Notes under the pieces: model-generated
Told to the model about the DNA's origin: nothing
What the model saw: only the letters and a program-made list of their open reading frames with translations
The model's database searches: none
Shown: positions 11,661-22,544 of the stretch, piece after piece
Numbering within the stretch: position 1 is the first letter of the stretch
Layout of the letters: each line of letters opens with the position of its first letter
Program-made: the position numbers and the translations under genes
DNA from: Fragilariopsis cylindrus CCMP1102
Taxonomy: Eukaryota > Bacillariophyta > Bacillariophyceae > Bacillariales > Bacillariaceae
Direction: 5' to 3'
DNA length: 64,000 bases
Assembly: GCA_900095095.1 (NCBI GenBank)
Contig: FMBT01000386.1
Coordinates: 62,001-126,000, forward strand

Positions 11661-12820
11661 ATGCACACCTCATCATCGTCCCTAAGGAACATCATAAGAT
11701 CCATCATGATGTCGTTTCTTTCCTTTTCTGTTACGTCCTGCAGAGGATTCCAAGTATTACAACGTCCATCATCGATATCATCTTCTTCTTTTGGTCGTCT
11801 ATATTCTTCTCGTCAGGACGATGATAATCGAAATAACAACGATAGCAACAACAACAATATCATAACTTCATCAAAATCTCAAACGGTCAAAACGATTAAA
11901 GCTTTGTTAACGAAACGTAAAAAACGTAACGAATTCAGCCAAACAGTTGTGGAAGGTCCAAGGATGGTATTTGATTATTAGAAAATCCTAAAACCAGAAA
12001 TTTAGTACGACAAGTTTTAGTTTCTGCACAGAACGAACACGACTTTAGAGATGATTATCTATCTAGATTAATCTCATCCCTCGACGACAATAACAGAACC
12101 AGGAAAAGAAAAAAAAAGTACTGTGCAACTCGTACATCCTGATGTATTTAATAAGGATTGTACCGATACTATATCCCACAAGGGATTGTGGCCATCGTGG
12201 ATATTCCTAATAATAATGATATTGATTCTAATGTCGCTGCCACCACAAACACCATAGGTGGTACTCCCATGTATCTTGTATTGGATGGAGTTTCCGATCC
12301 AGGAAATCTTGGTACGCTGTTACGATCATCATTGGCGTGTAATGTTGCAGGTGTAGTTTTATTACCCGATTGCTGTGATGTTTGGAATCCAAAAGCTGTA
12401 CGAAGTTCAATGGGAGCATCTTTTCAAATTCCTATTATAGAATCGCCAAGTTGGAATGATGCATTATCGATGTTAAAATCAAAAGGTGTCCAAACAGTCT
12501 ATGCGGCTACCATGATCGAAAATGATGATAATGACGATGACGCTCCGAACAGTAGCGTATCCTATTACGATGTTAATTGGACGGACGGACCATCAGCGTT
12601 AGTAATCGGATCCGAAGGAAATGGATTAAGCACAACGGTAAGAGAAGACTTAACGAGAAAGAAAAAGAAGACAGCAACAGAAGATATTGTTGTTGGAGCG
12701 ACTCATATTCCTATGGGAGCAGGAATCGAAAGCCTTAATGCTGCTGTTTGTGGTAGTGTTATCTTGTTCGAATATTCAAGACAATGCGTGAAACAACAGT
12801 CCCCTTTACCACTAGTTTAG
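11661..12820 (+). CDS. SpoU/TrmH-family RNA 2'-O-methyltransferase, organelle-type
   Basis: The C-terminal half carries the SPOUT signatures: motif 1 'DPGNLGTLLRSSLA', motif 2 'ALVIGSEGNGLS' and motif 3 'IPMGAGIESLNAAVCG', the SAM-binding knot of TrmH-type enzymes that methylate ribose in rRNA or tRNA. The upstream part, 'KTIKALLTKRKKRNEF' then 'VVEGPRMVFD', is the usual RNA-binding substrate domain. The N-terminus (MHTSSSSLRNIIRS, or from the next Met, MMSFLSFSVTSCRGF) looks like an organelle-targeting sequence, so mitochondrion or plastid is likely. The protein is split over three frames. The changes fall near 11975, in an A9 run near 12110-12118, and in a CCC run near 12174, and homology continues across each ('TVQLVHPDVFNKDCTDTIS'). 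I take the gene as intact with indel errors. The exact substrate site cannot be told. Confidence 0.85.
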
Positions 12821-12960
12821 CTAGCTAGCTATTGAATAGTAGATTAAATAGATAATTGGTTTTGTTTTTAGATATATTGTTTCGTATGAAATCGTACATA
12901 GTATTAGTATTTTTAATCGACGTGAGACAGAATGGAGACTGCCGAAACGATGTATATTAC

Positions 12961-13754
12961 CTACCCATAACATCGTATTTCATCATCGTTATCTTTTTCA
13001 GCAGATTGTCCACGTTTTTCTAGATACTGTTGATGATAATCTTCAGCAGGCCAAAAGCTTTCGCTGGTTTTAATTCCGTAGCGATTTTAATTTTCTTGTT
13101 ATTTTTATATTTCGGATTGATTATAAGTTCTTCAGAAAGTATCCTTCGTGCAATTTCTTGTTGCTGGATTGTATGAAAATAAATTCCTGTCCTATATTGT
13201 TTTCCATAATCTCTTCCTTGTCCATTAACAGTCGTTATGTCGACCCGATCTAATACTGCACGGAGTACGGTTTCATAAGATACAATGGATGGATCATAGT
13301 ATATGATAACGGCTTCACAATGATTAGTATTTCCAGAACTAACTTGTTCATAATTGGGTTTCACTTCTTTATCAAGTCCTTGAGTGTATCCAACAAGAGT
13401 ATATTTAATCCCATCAAGACGTTGTAATGCTAATTCTAATCCCCAGAAACATCCTCCAGCAATTGTTGCTAGTTCTAAATTTGGAATTGATGGAGAATTA
13501 GATGGCATTTGTATTGTCGATGAAGATGAAGATGAAGATGGCGATAATGAAGATGAGATCATCCCAATTTCAGGTCCAGGAAATTTCAAAGTATCGTAAT
13601 CAATTTCAAGATTGTAAGAACCACCACTTGAACCTAACGAGTCAAAAAAATTAGAAAGGAAATTCATTTCCAAGCAAGTTGATGTTGTTGATGATGACGA
13701 TGTACGTAAAGTTGTCCTTGCTGTATGTGGAATCATTATCATAGCCGACGACAC
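12961..13754 (-). CDS. msrA: Peptide-methionine (S)-S-oxide reductase
   Basis: MsrA reduces methionine-S-sulfoxide in proteins. The catalytic motif 'GGCFWGLELALQRL' is present, followed by 'VGYTQG', 'NHCEAV' (usually NHAEV), 'DPSIVSYETVL' and 'GKQYRTGIYF', all in family order. The expected C-terminal block 'SFWPAEDYHQQYLEK' is found in the adjacent frame, after a frame change in an A run near 13072, and that frame ends at 12961-12963. Without correction the protein would stop at 13020 and lose this block. The first 90 residues are Ser/Thr-rich and include 'MNFLSNFFDSLG'; they may be an organelle-targeting extension, which fits a plastid or mitochondrial MsrA. The start at 13754 is the longest choice. 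Confidence 0.92.
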
Positions 13755-14301
13755 ATTCTTCCCCCACTACGTGTACCACCGCCGGTCCAACAAAATAAAA
13801 CGACGACGATAAAGACTAGTATTTTCCATGGTGTCTTCCATCTATCGCCATGACACCGACTTTTCCTCCTGTCAGCGATATCAAATGTTTTGCTCCTCAT
13901 AATTGGTCGCTTGATGTCGTTCTGTCAACTTCTGAAACTGTCAACTTCAAAGATCTAGAATGAATGAATCAACTTAGCAATAGCTGTGAGGAAACTTAAA
14001 ATTCCATCCTTCTTCAACATTGAACATCGTGACATGTCATGTTTGTTTTTTAGCGTAAAAATTCGGCGAAATCAAAAAAAAAATTTACTTATTAAGGCAC
14101 GATTGGATCATGTCGCCATAAAATCTAATAAATCAGAACTTCATACTCAGTATCAGCACAAACAGACAAATAATAATAGCAAATAAATAAATAAATAAAT
14201 ATTTCGTTTCATGGACACCGTAATGACACAAAGAACTAATGAGACGCATGTAACAAGATAGAAAAGTCTAAATTTATTCTAGCTAAAAGATACTTTCGAC
14301 G
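13755..14301. other. Divergent intergenic region
   Basis: The shared upstream region of msrA (leftward) and the FAS1 gene (rightward). It contains an AAAT run near 14180-14200. I see no gene. Confidence 0.5.
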
Positions 14302-15183
14302 ATGATCAACTCCATTCAATACATACATGTTCTCCTAAGGATCACCATAATCGCACTTGCGGTTGTTGGTATGGCGACGACGACCAAAGCCGAGGATGAG
14401 AGAGAAGTAACAGACGTCGATTGCAGATCCATACGTGAGTAGATCGAATAAAAAGCCACGGTATATCAACGGGAACAACTGTGTCAGTATGTATTTCGAC
14501 GATAGGAAATACCTCTCACTCCAATTGATTGCTTTTTAATGCGTATTTCTTAACAAAAAAATATCTTTTAATAGACGAGGTCCTCATTGATGTTGGTGCC
14601 GAGGAATTTTCTGTTTGCTTAAGGATAAAAAATTTAATTTCAAATATGGCGAATTCACTATATTCGCTCCTACCGATCGAACTGTTAAATTTGGCAGTAA
14701 CTCTCTTACAAATGATGGTTATAATCAAACAATTATCGACGATGTGTTGTTTTTCCATATCGCAGCCAATACGATTGAGGACGATATAAGAGATCCGTCA
14801 AATTGTGGAAAATCTCTCATCATGTTGAACGAAGATTCTTTGGATCAAGAAAGCAGTACAACTGAATGCAAAAAATATGGAGTACTTCAAGTTGGTCCCG
14901 GAAATACAGCAAAGGACGTGGATTTGTACCAAAAATTGTCGGCAATGCTACTCAGGCTTGTAACGGTGTTGTATACACCATCGAAGATGCACTCATGTTA
15001 CCGACGCTTCCGAAATTTAGCGAAGCACCGAGTCCTAAACCAACGATGAGTCCAGTGTCAGTACCAGTGCCAGTGCCAGCGCCTGCGCCTAGTACAGATA
15101 GTGGGGGAAGCTGTTTGCTTTGTTTGAACCAATCCCTACTAGTTATCGCGGTATCTACGTTCTTCCTACTTTCCTTTTTCTAA
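14302..15183 (+). CDS. Secreted fasciclin (FAS1) domain protein with GPI-anchor-like tail
   Basis: The start at 14302 gives a clear signal peptide ('IIALAVVGMATTTKA'). An intron with GTGAGT...TTTTAATAG fits at 14435-14574. One FAS1 domain follows, with the hallmark 'GEFTIFAPTDRTV' block, then 'IIDDVLFFHIAANTI', and the second conserved block 'NGVVYTIEDALMLPTL'. A Pro/Val/Ala spacer ('PVSVPVPVPAPAPS') leads to a short hydrophobic C-terminus ('LLVIAVSTFFLLSFF') ending at 15183. This is the layout of a GPI-anchored surface adhesion protein. Frame changes near 14610-14620 and in a TTT run near 14926 split the domain, but the conserved blocks resume in frame, so indel errors are likely. FAS1 proteins mediate cell-cell or cell-matrix adhesion in other eukaryotes; a role in diatom mucilage or wall adhesion is inference. 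Confidence 0.83.
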
Positions 15184-17705
15184 TGATTCAGAACAGAATG
15201 AAGGGGACTGCTCTATAAGAAACCAAAAGGGAACTACTCACTCACATGTGTGACGAATCAGTTATTTCATTTCTCTACGATCAATATATGTACCATAATA
15301 GGAAGAGATCGACATGACAGGGTATGAAAAATAAAACCGGCATGGTTCGATAATATTTGTAGTTTATAAAATAATGTTTTTACTTTACATCAACACGAAT
15401 AGCTACATTAAAATAGTCTACAGTACTTCGAAGTAGTAGTGGTAGTAAGTATTATACAGTAGGAAATCTTTTCTAAAAAAGTGAAGATGGGAGGAGAGGG
15501 AAAAATATTAATCTATTATATAAGTTACAGCACCATCATCATCATCATCATCATATATACCGATCAGCAACAATAGCAAGTGCCATTAGCATGTGGCACA
15601 TCAAAGTGGTAACAAAACTACTCAACACAACATAGCACACCAACCAGGAACCAGGAATATTCTAGCTATCAACTAAATTATTACAGTAATCAATCCATAG
15701 ACTTTTTACATGCATTTTTAATGCTATTGCACCCCAATAGTAACAGTAAATGTAGATTTGAAGTTGAGGATACATAATGATGGATCCACAAAGAGCTTGA
15801 GAATGTTGAAGATGATGGTGTCATAATGATACATAATATTACCTGCAATCAATAGTACCAAAGCAAAATAAAGCAGACAGTGCGTAGTTCAAGGTTTATG
15901 GTATGCAGTGGAAAGAACAGAAGATGAATATGGTTTTAAATAATGATTTGCTTCCGCTCTCTGTATTAACGGAGAAACAACAGAAACAAAGCCTTGGAAA
16001 TTCTTTTCTAATCTGATTTCAGTTAACCATAGTTTGATTACTGGCAGCAAATAATACCCATATTAAGACTGTTGGTGAGACATTAGACAAAATTACATCC
16101 ATAATTGGATGTGTAGTATGGCTAGGTGAACCACTATGTTTTGTTCACCTTTGCGGTTCTCATACTTTTAACACTTGAATTGCCAGCCACTACACACATC
16201 ACGCAATGAAAAACTAAATGGTTCTCACTTGCGCTGGCACTACAAGATGTTAGATTTTGTTGCTACAACTACATTAATTAATAGGGCCTAAATTTATCAT
16301 CTATCACCAAGACAAATACATGGTTGGATTCTCATCTATAGTAAAAGGATTTGAATGTGTAGAGGGTGTGTTCAACGCCCACGTCAAATTCTGTTATATT
16401 TTGTTACTCACAGTAGTAGACTTATCTCACCTCTCCTGTGCTTTAGAGTTTAGAGTCTAGAGTTTTGAGCTCTGAAGCAAGTGAGAGTTCATTACTAGTA
16501 CTGAAGATTATATAGAAAATTATCTTCGAATGAGAAATGACAAATGAGCAGAGCAGATCTGCTGTCTATAGAATTTTTGTCATATGTATACTGAAAATGA
16601 GACTTTATTTGTGCATTTTTTGTGCTAAAGGAAATCTCAAAAAAGGAATTAATATTGCATTGTGTACATGATGTAAATACATTCTTTGTCCAAAGGGATA
16701 GAAACCATTCATACTCAAGAGACATCCAGAGGGCAGGATTGGGTAGGAGAACAGCCATGTTTGTATTGTGAGGAGTTCACAGAAGCTATAAGTCTTAGCA
16801 CCAGCTGTACTCTCTATTTTTTTAATATGCGGATCGAGTTGTCCCACTACGCACCACTGTAGGACAGAAGCTTCTCTCTTTTCAATATAATATTATAATA
16901 ACTTGTACGCTTAATAACACCTTTGAGTATGGTAATGCTTTTTTTTTAAATAAATGGCCTCATTTACTTAATGGTAGTAGTAAATGCTATTTTTTATTAC
17001 ACTGTAGCGTAGAGCAATTACTTAAGTACCACTTTCTTGTACAACCCGTACATTGTTGCATGCAGGGAAGGACCATTCAAACTGTGACTTACTTCGATAT
17101 GATAAGTAAATGCGAACCAAATTAAATATGCCCTATTGTTTTGATAGAAGAATGGCTGGCTACGATAGTTAGAAAGAGGTCGCAACGACGTAATACAGTG
17201 TTCGGGAAAACCATACAGCGTATAGAGTTAAGCACGAACGCCGCGTGTTTTTTTATCATCACGTTTGCTTCCGGCCTTCATGCCTTTTTTATTTTATTTT
17301 TAATATCAGCGTTGTTTATACAGTAAAGTGTCTCAAATAATGACGAGGAATCACCTTCAGATGTACTATTGATGTTACTATTAAGTCATCGTCGTCGTCG
17401 TGTTTCCACAATCAGCAGTCATTCAATCCCCATATGCCTCTCCTTTGAATAAATCAAGATTATGCAGACGTTGGGAATAATAATAATAATAACAGTAAAA
17501 GTAAAAGTAGTAACAGCAACAACAATTACTATCCATTAATACCACCACAAATACGGCAGGTTATTATTCCTCCGGTGACAACGGCGAACAACAGGGAAGT
17601 TGGGCGGAGGCGTTGTTGTTGGCGGCGCAGTCTTTCCAGTCTCAGCAGCATCGACGATTGCTAATATTCCACACATAATGAATAACAACGTAAGTATCTG
17701 TAACC
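15184..17705. other. 2.5-kb gene-free region
   Basis: No gene is supported. An ATC run lies at about 15536-15555. The block 15600-17000 has few simple repeats and some short frames without motifs; it could contain decayed transposon sequence, but no terminal repeats or domain could be seen. The last 300 bases hold AAT/AAC runs and are probably upstream sequence of the next gene. Confidence 0.5.
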
Positions 17706-17727
17706 ATGTGTTCTTGTTATAATTGTA

Positions 17728-20040
17728 TGATAACAACCCTAACAATTAATTCTATGACATCAATGACGACAGACAGAGACGACGACGACGATGATGATGA
17801 CGGTGTTCTAGTAGTAAATGAAAACTCACAAACACTCATCTCACCATACTCTTCCTCCTCCTCTCTCTCTATATATACATACCAGCATCAGCACCAGCAG
17901 CAGCAGCGGCAGCAGCAGCATCAAGAGGATAAATTATTGGCTGTATCAATCTTATCTTTGGACGATCTTCGTAATAGTCGTAATAAATCCGACATTAGCA
18001 TTAACGCCACCGCTGCTAAAATTGCTGATACCGCTGCTACTGCTGCTGCCACTGCTACCATTGCCCCTGCTTCTCTGTGTTACAGTCGTGGTGACAATGG
18101 CGGTGGTGGTGGTGGCGGCTATGGACACGGGAATCAACAGCAACAACATCACAATAAGAACAACCAATACTACCCCCATTGCCATCATCAACATCAACAA
18201 CAACAACAATCGTCGTCGTATACGTTAAAGCAAGCACCTTCGTATTCATAACAAAGGAGAGAGGAGAAGAAATAGGAATAGGAGCAGTATATCATCAAGC
18301 TCGCTATGACAATCGCAAGAAGCCTCCACCTCCTCCACCTCCTCTTCCACAACCTATTCCTACTACACCATCACCGCTACCTACACCAGCATTTAAGTTG
18401 TTAAGCTTGAATAATAATGATTCGCATGGCCATCGTCAATACAAACATCAACATCAGAATCAATATCATGATCAGCATCAGTATCAGCATCAGAAGCACC
18501 AAGATCATTCTGTTTATACTACAATTCCCAAGCGCTTTCATTCCCCACGTCGGCCGACGTCACCGTGGGGGATAAGAACAACAGCAATGCCAACAAGGCT
18601 GTTACTAAATCAAAAGCATTACGAGGACCGCTATTTTCATCACCGACGTGTGTATCAATGAAACAGACGACAACAGCACCGACGAGAATGACAATGGCAA
18701 CGACAACGAAACAGCAACAACAACAACAACAGACCCAGAAGAAACAGATTCCTCAGACTACTACCACCGGCTGCGGACGAAATCACAAAAATCACTACTA
18801 TCCATCGAAAGATGCCATTGCAGCCATCTTAGATATAGATACAAATATTACTATGAACAACATCGGCAGTTCCAGTTCCATCCCCACCGTGAGCTCTACC
18901 AGCAACAGCAACAGCAACACAAACACAAGCAACAAGTTAATCGATAATTGTGATCCTTATGGTAGTAACGTTAACACTACCACTATTGCTATAGGTACAG
19001 GTACAACTACTGCCACCAGTATGAATACAACAACTGCAACTGCAACTGCAACTGCAACAAGGATGACGGCGTTGATGGCAAAAACACCCACCAACAATAA
19101 CAACGTCTATCAAACTGTAATTGATCGTAACGATGAGTGCATTAGTCCCAAGAAACCGTTACGTATCAATTCACAGGTACAGCATCATCAGTCACATCAG
19201 CATCAGCAGCAGCATCAGTACCAGCAGCATCAACAATCGTATCAGCAACAGCCGCATCAGCAGCAACAGTATCAGTCACACCAGCAGCCATATCAGCAGC
19301 AGCAGCAGTATCAGTCACAGCAGCAGCCGTTCCAACATCAACAGCAGCAGCTGCTTAATCAAAAACCATACCCTCCTCAACATCCTCCTCAACAACAGCA
19401 GCAGCAGCAGCAGCAGCAACAGCAACAATACCGTCCTCATCAACAATACCATCCTCATCAACAATACAATTCTCATCAAAGACCTCCTCCTCCTCCTCCT
19501 CCGTTGCAGCAGCAGGATCAGGAGCAGCCACAAAAGGAGTTTTGGTCACCTGCGATCTATAATTATCATCAAGAGCAGCATGCATCTCGCCATTTGAATC
19601 ATTATGCCGATCAGCAGCAGCAGCAGCATCAACGTCAGCAGCAGTCGCCGGTACCGGTACCAGTACTAGTTCCGAAGCCGGTGGTGGATGTAAACGTGAG
19701 TAGCCCGACGACTGCCACAACCATCCCCGTTAAAGTAGAAATTTATCCAGGTATTTGGAAACAAATACGTGGTGCAAAAGAAACAACACAAGCCCAAAGA
19801 AATAATCGTGTCGTTGCCTGTACGTGTGTTGTTTGTACTATTGACTATTCTTGTATCAATGATGCTGCTTATGTGATTTGTCCATTATGTCGTGTTGTTA
19901 ATCCATTATCATTATCTTATAATAATGATAATACAATCAAGAGCGGTTACAATGTAATCAATGTAATTAATATCATTAATAACATTAATCATCATCATGG
20001 AGTTGGTTTAGGATTCATTACCGGTGACGAAGGGCAGTAA
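17728..20040 (+). CDS. His/Gln-rich low-complexity protein with diatom-type C-terminal zinc ribbon
   Basis: I do not recognise a named gene. The start is uncertain; an in-frame ATG lies near 17728. The N-terminal half contains poly-Asp, poly-Gln, poly-Gly and 'RKKPPPPPPPLPQP', then long QH/QY/QQ repeats (about 19180-19440). Frames change near 18240 and near 18550 (a CCCC run), and low-complexity composition continues across both. The last 100 residues are ordered: 'EIYPGIWKQIRGAKETTQAQ', then 'CTCVVCTIDYSCI', 'AAYVICPLCRVVNPL'. The spacing CxCxxC...CPxC suggests a small zinc ribbon. The 'PG..RGA.ET' plus ribbon module recurs in many diatom proteins of unknown role. A regulatory or condensate-forming role is guesswork. 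The stop is TAA at 20038-20040. Confidence 0.7.
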
Positions 20041-20214
20041 ATTGAGGAAAACTTGCATGGTTGTGGTATTAGGATCGCAATCTAGTATAGTAAGTAATAA
20101 GATAAATATAGCATGAGTAGTATATCAAACTTCTATAAATTGTAGTAGTCTAAAAGCTTAAAAAGATCTATCCGTTCTCGTCTGTGCCATACATGTTCGA
20201 TGCGTAAACTTCAC

Positions 20215-22014
20215 TCATCCTAAAAAGTACAGTGAACCAGATGCAGTCTTGACAATTTCGAATTGTTTTCGTCTTCCGTTCACTATAGTACTCGTTGTTA
20301 TCAAATATCCATCACCCATATTTCGACTGCCAAAGATAAAGCCTGTAATTGTTCCATCATCGTTCATGCTCCATTCTGTCAGCGTAGGTGTTCCCGTCGG
20401 AGGTCTCTTACTAGCGGGTGGAGGTGGTGGTGGTGGTAGTGAATATGAGCCGTCAGAGGTTTTTGACTTGTTATCGCTCCTTTCGTCATCAAACAAATCG
20501 AATAAAGAAAACGTAGATCGGGGTTGTGATTTTTCCAGAATTTCCATAGCCAAACGTGTATTATCTTTCTTACTTTTTGTCGTATTATCATCATCTCTGT
20601 TTTTGGCTATAGTGATAGCGCCCTTGTTGCGACGAACCGTTGATGTTGCAGCATCCTTGAAATTTTTAAAGGCTTTGAATATATCTATGGCATCATTTGA
20701 AGCATCTTCCGTTTTTAATATCCTTCGTTTCTGTTCTTGCTGCGACAGCGACTGAGGCGGTTGTAATGTAACATTCTCACTATATACTTCTTCGGATTCC
20801 TTTCTTGTTGTTGGCTCTTCCAGGAAATACCGAGAACCCGATGATGTGGAAACTATAGTCCCCCCACGAACTCCTTGCGTGATAGTTGAGGTGCTTATCG
20901 TAGCTCCGTTACGAAAATTAGGCGATCCTCTAATATTACCTTTGATACTACCATTATCGCATTGTTTCCAATTATATAGAATAGGAATCCCCGGTATCCC
21001 CTCGGGAAGTTTATTATTATTACCCCGTTGTTGTTCTGAAGTTGTCGTGCTGCTTTCATCATCATTGTTGTTTTCGTTTATTTCTCGTCTTCGTTTTGTA
21101 TTCTGTTTCTCAAATATACTTCCAAGTTCTATCGTCGGTCTTTGCCTTGTCCCAATAACGTTCGCAGGTAGAATGGTTTGATTTTGATTTTGATTTATGT
21201 TGCTGTTGTTTTGATTGGGTGTTTCGATATCGTTATTGCTCACTAGCGAATTTTGTTGTATTTCTTTTTGTTGTTCTTGCTGCTTTTCAGTGTTTTCGGC
21301 CTTCCTACTACTCCGTTCTGCTGCTACCTCTCGTGATTTTTGTAATACTTCTTCTGCTTGACGAAGTATTTCTTGCTCTTCAAGAGATCTTTGCAAGGAT
21401 TGTTCGGCACTAAATAGTACTTCTTCTTCTGGACGTAATCGATGCCGTAATTTCTTTAATGCATCTCCAGCTTGCTTTAAATAATCGATAGACAATTTTT
21501 CCTCAACATCTTCTTGATTTTGCTGTTGCCTTATTTGGAGTGTACCATCATCTTCTTTGTCGTCGGCTACGTCTTCTTCATCTTCAAAGAGCGTACCAGG
21601 TGGAGGAATAGAGGGTGGATGGGGTTTTGACGATTGTTGTTCCTCTTCTTCTTGTTGTCTTTCGAGAAGAACGGCACTGTTTTCGTCCAGAAATTTACCC
21701 AACGCAATCTCTACCTTTTCCATCTTAGACACAATTTCGGGTGTAATTTCATCCATGGTTAGTTCCTCTACCATCTTTAACAACGTATCTGGATCCTGTA
21801 AATTTTTATCAACCATTTTCAAGGACGTTGTTGTTGCCGACGTCGATGTCGACGTCGATATTGTCTTCCTAAATATATCATCGAATGATATTCTACCATG
21901 TTGGTTCCTGCTGATGTTTCTGTTTCTGTTCCTGTTTCGAGATGTCACTTGGAATCCTTCTATTATTATCGTCAAGAAGTTGCCAATAACTAAGGGCGCT
22001 ACTAAAAATCTCAT
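20215..22014 (-). CDS. Plastid-type preprotein with duplicated C-terminal module, unknown function
   Basis: An intact 599-residue frame. The N-terminus 'MRFLVAPLVIGNFLTIIIEG' then 'FQVTSRNRNRN' is a signal peptide with a Phe at the probable cleavage site and a basic Ser/Arg/Asn stretch, which is the bipartite plastid signal of diatoms. The middle is charged and Gln/Glu-rich with coiled-coil-like heptads (about residues 170-280). Two copies of a module of about 50 residues follow: one near 335-395 ('GIPGIPILYNWKQCDNGSIK' then 'SGSRYFLEE') and one at the very end ('GTPTLTEWSMNDDGTITGFI' then 'SGSLYFLG'). Shared positions are G.P.L..W....DG.I.G.I.GS.N, TS.I and SGS.YFL. I know such modules only from uncharacterised stramenopile proteins. 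The function is unknown; a plastid location is inferred. Confidence 0.85.
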   Translation of the reverse strand: MRFLVAPLVIGNFLTIIIEGFQVTSRNRNRNRNISRNQHGRISFDDIFRKTISTSTSTSATTTSLKMVDKNLQDPDTLLKMVEELTMDEITPEIVSKMEKVEIALGKFLDENSAVLLERQQEEEEQQSSKPHPPSIPPPGTLFEDEEDVADDKEDDGTLQIRQQQNQEDVEEKLSIDYLKQAGDALKKLRHRLRPEEEVLFSAEQSLQRSLEEQEILRQAEEVLQKSREVAAERSSRKAENTEKQQEQQKEIQQNSLVSNNDIETPNQNNSNINQNQNQTILPANVIGTRQRPTIELGSIFEKQNTKRRREINENNNDDESSTTTSEQQRGNNNKLPEGIPGIPILYNWKQCDNGSIKGNIRGSPNFRNGATISTSTITQGVRGGTIVSTSSGSRYFLEEPTTRKESEEVYSENVTLQPPQSLSQQEQKRRILKTEDASNDAIDIFKAFKNFKDAATSTVRRNKGAITIAKNRDDDNTTKSKKDNTRLAMEILEKSQPRSTFSLFDLFDDERSDNKSKTSDGSYSLPPPPPPPASKRPPTGTPTLTEWSMNDDGTITGFIFGSRNMGDGYLITTSTIVNGRRKQFEIVKTASGSLYFLG

Positions 22015-22544
22015 AGCTGTTTTTCATGGGATAGGTGGAATGATGGATGGAATGGGATGGATGAAATTAGTATTCGACTAAAATGTATTTCCATTATTTA
22101 ATGATTCTTAAATTCGTGTCATTGTTGTGTGTCAATATTGAATACAACATGATACTCTTATTTTTACAGTATTGAATAATTTTAAAAAATGTAGCACAAA
22201 TTTTTAAATTTATTTTAAATTTAAATAAGCAATTTCTTAAAAAGAACAATAGATAAACGTAATATAGATTGTACATAATCCATATATTATCCGGATTTTG
22301 TAGTCATTAACGAATTATGACTATAATTTGCGATTTTGTGCGCATAAATTCATAATAGTTGCCTCTTTTTACCGCGCTGACTGACTCAATCATACTTCAC
22401 TTCTTGATCGATACTGTATGACTCGGATGTAGATGATACAATTTTAAAATTGACAAAAACAATTTTGAAGTAAGCAGAAAAGCAGATAGTAGCACTGCAC
22501 CAATTCGCCTCTCAGATATAGTTTGCATATTACCGGTAGTCTAC
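22015..22544. promoter_or_regulatory. Divergent promoter region
   Basis: 530 bases separate two start codons facing away from each other (plastid preprotein to the left, sirtuin to the right). The core, 22130-22280, is very AT-rich. No specific element could be identified; promoter function is inferred from position only. Confidence 0.5.

Noticed and set aside
15600-17000. A transposon in the gene-free block
   Set aside because: No terminal repeats, target duplications or transposase-like motifs could be found by reading; low simple-repeat content alone is not enough.
17536-17745. Minus-strand frame with a signal-peptide-like start (WLQILTLLFIMCGILAIV)
   Set aside because: It starts at TTG unless begun internally, has a low-complexity Thr/Pro and Arg end, and overlaps the likely 5' end of the zinc-ribbon gene. 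Kept only as a remote possibility.
19315-19720. Minus-strand Leu/Arg-rich and Ala-rich frames opposite the Gln repeats
   Set aside because: Antisense shadows of CAG/CAA repeats in the + strand gene.
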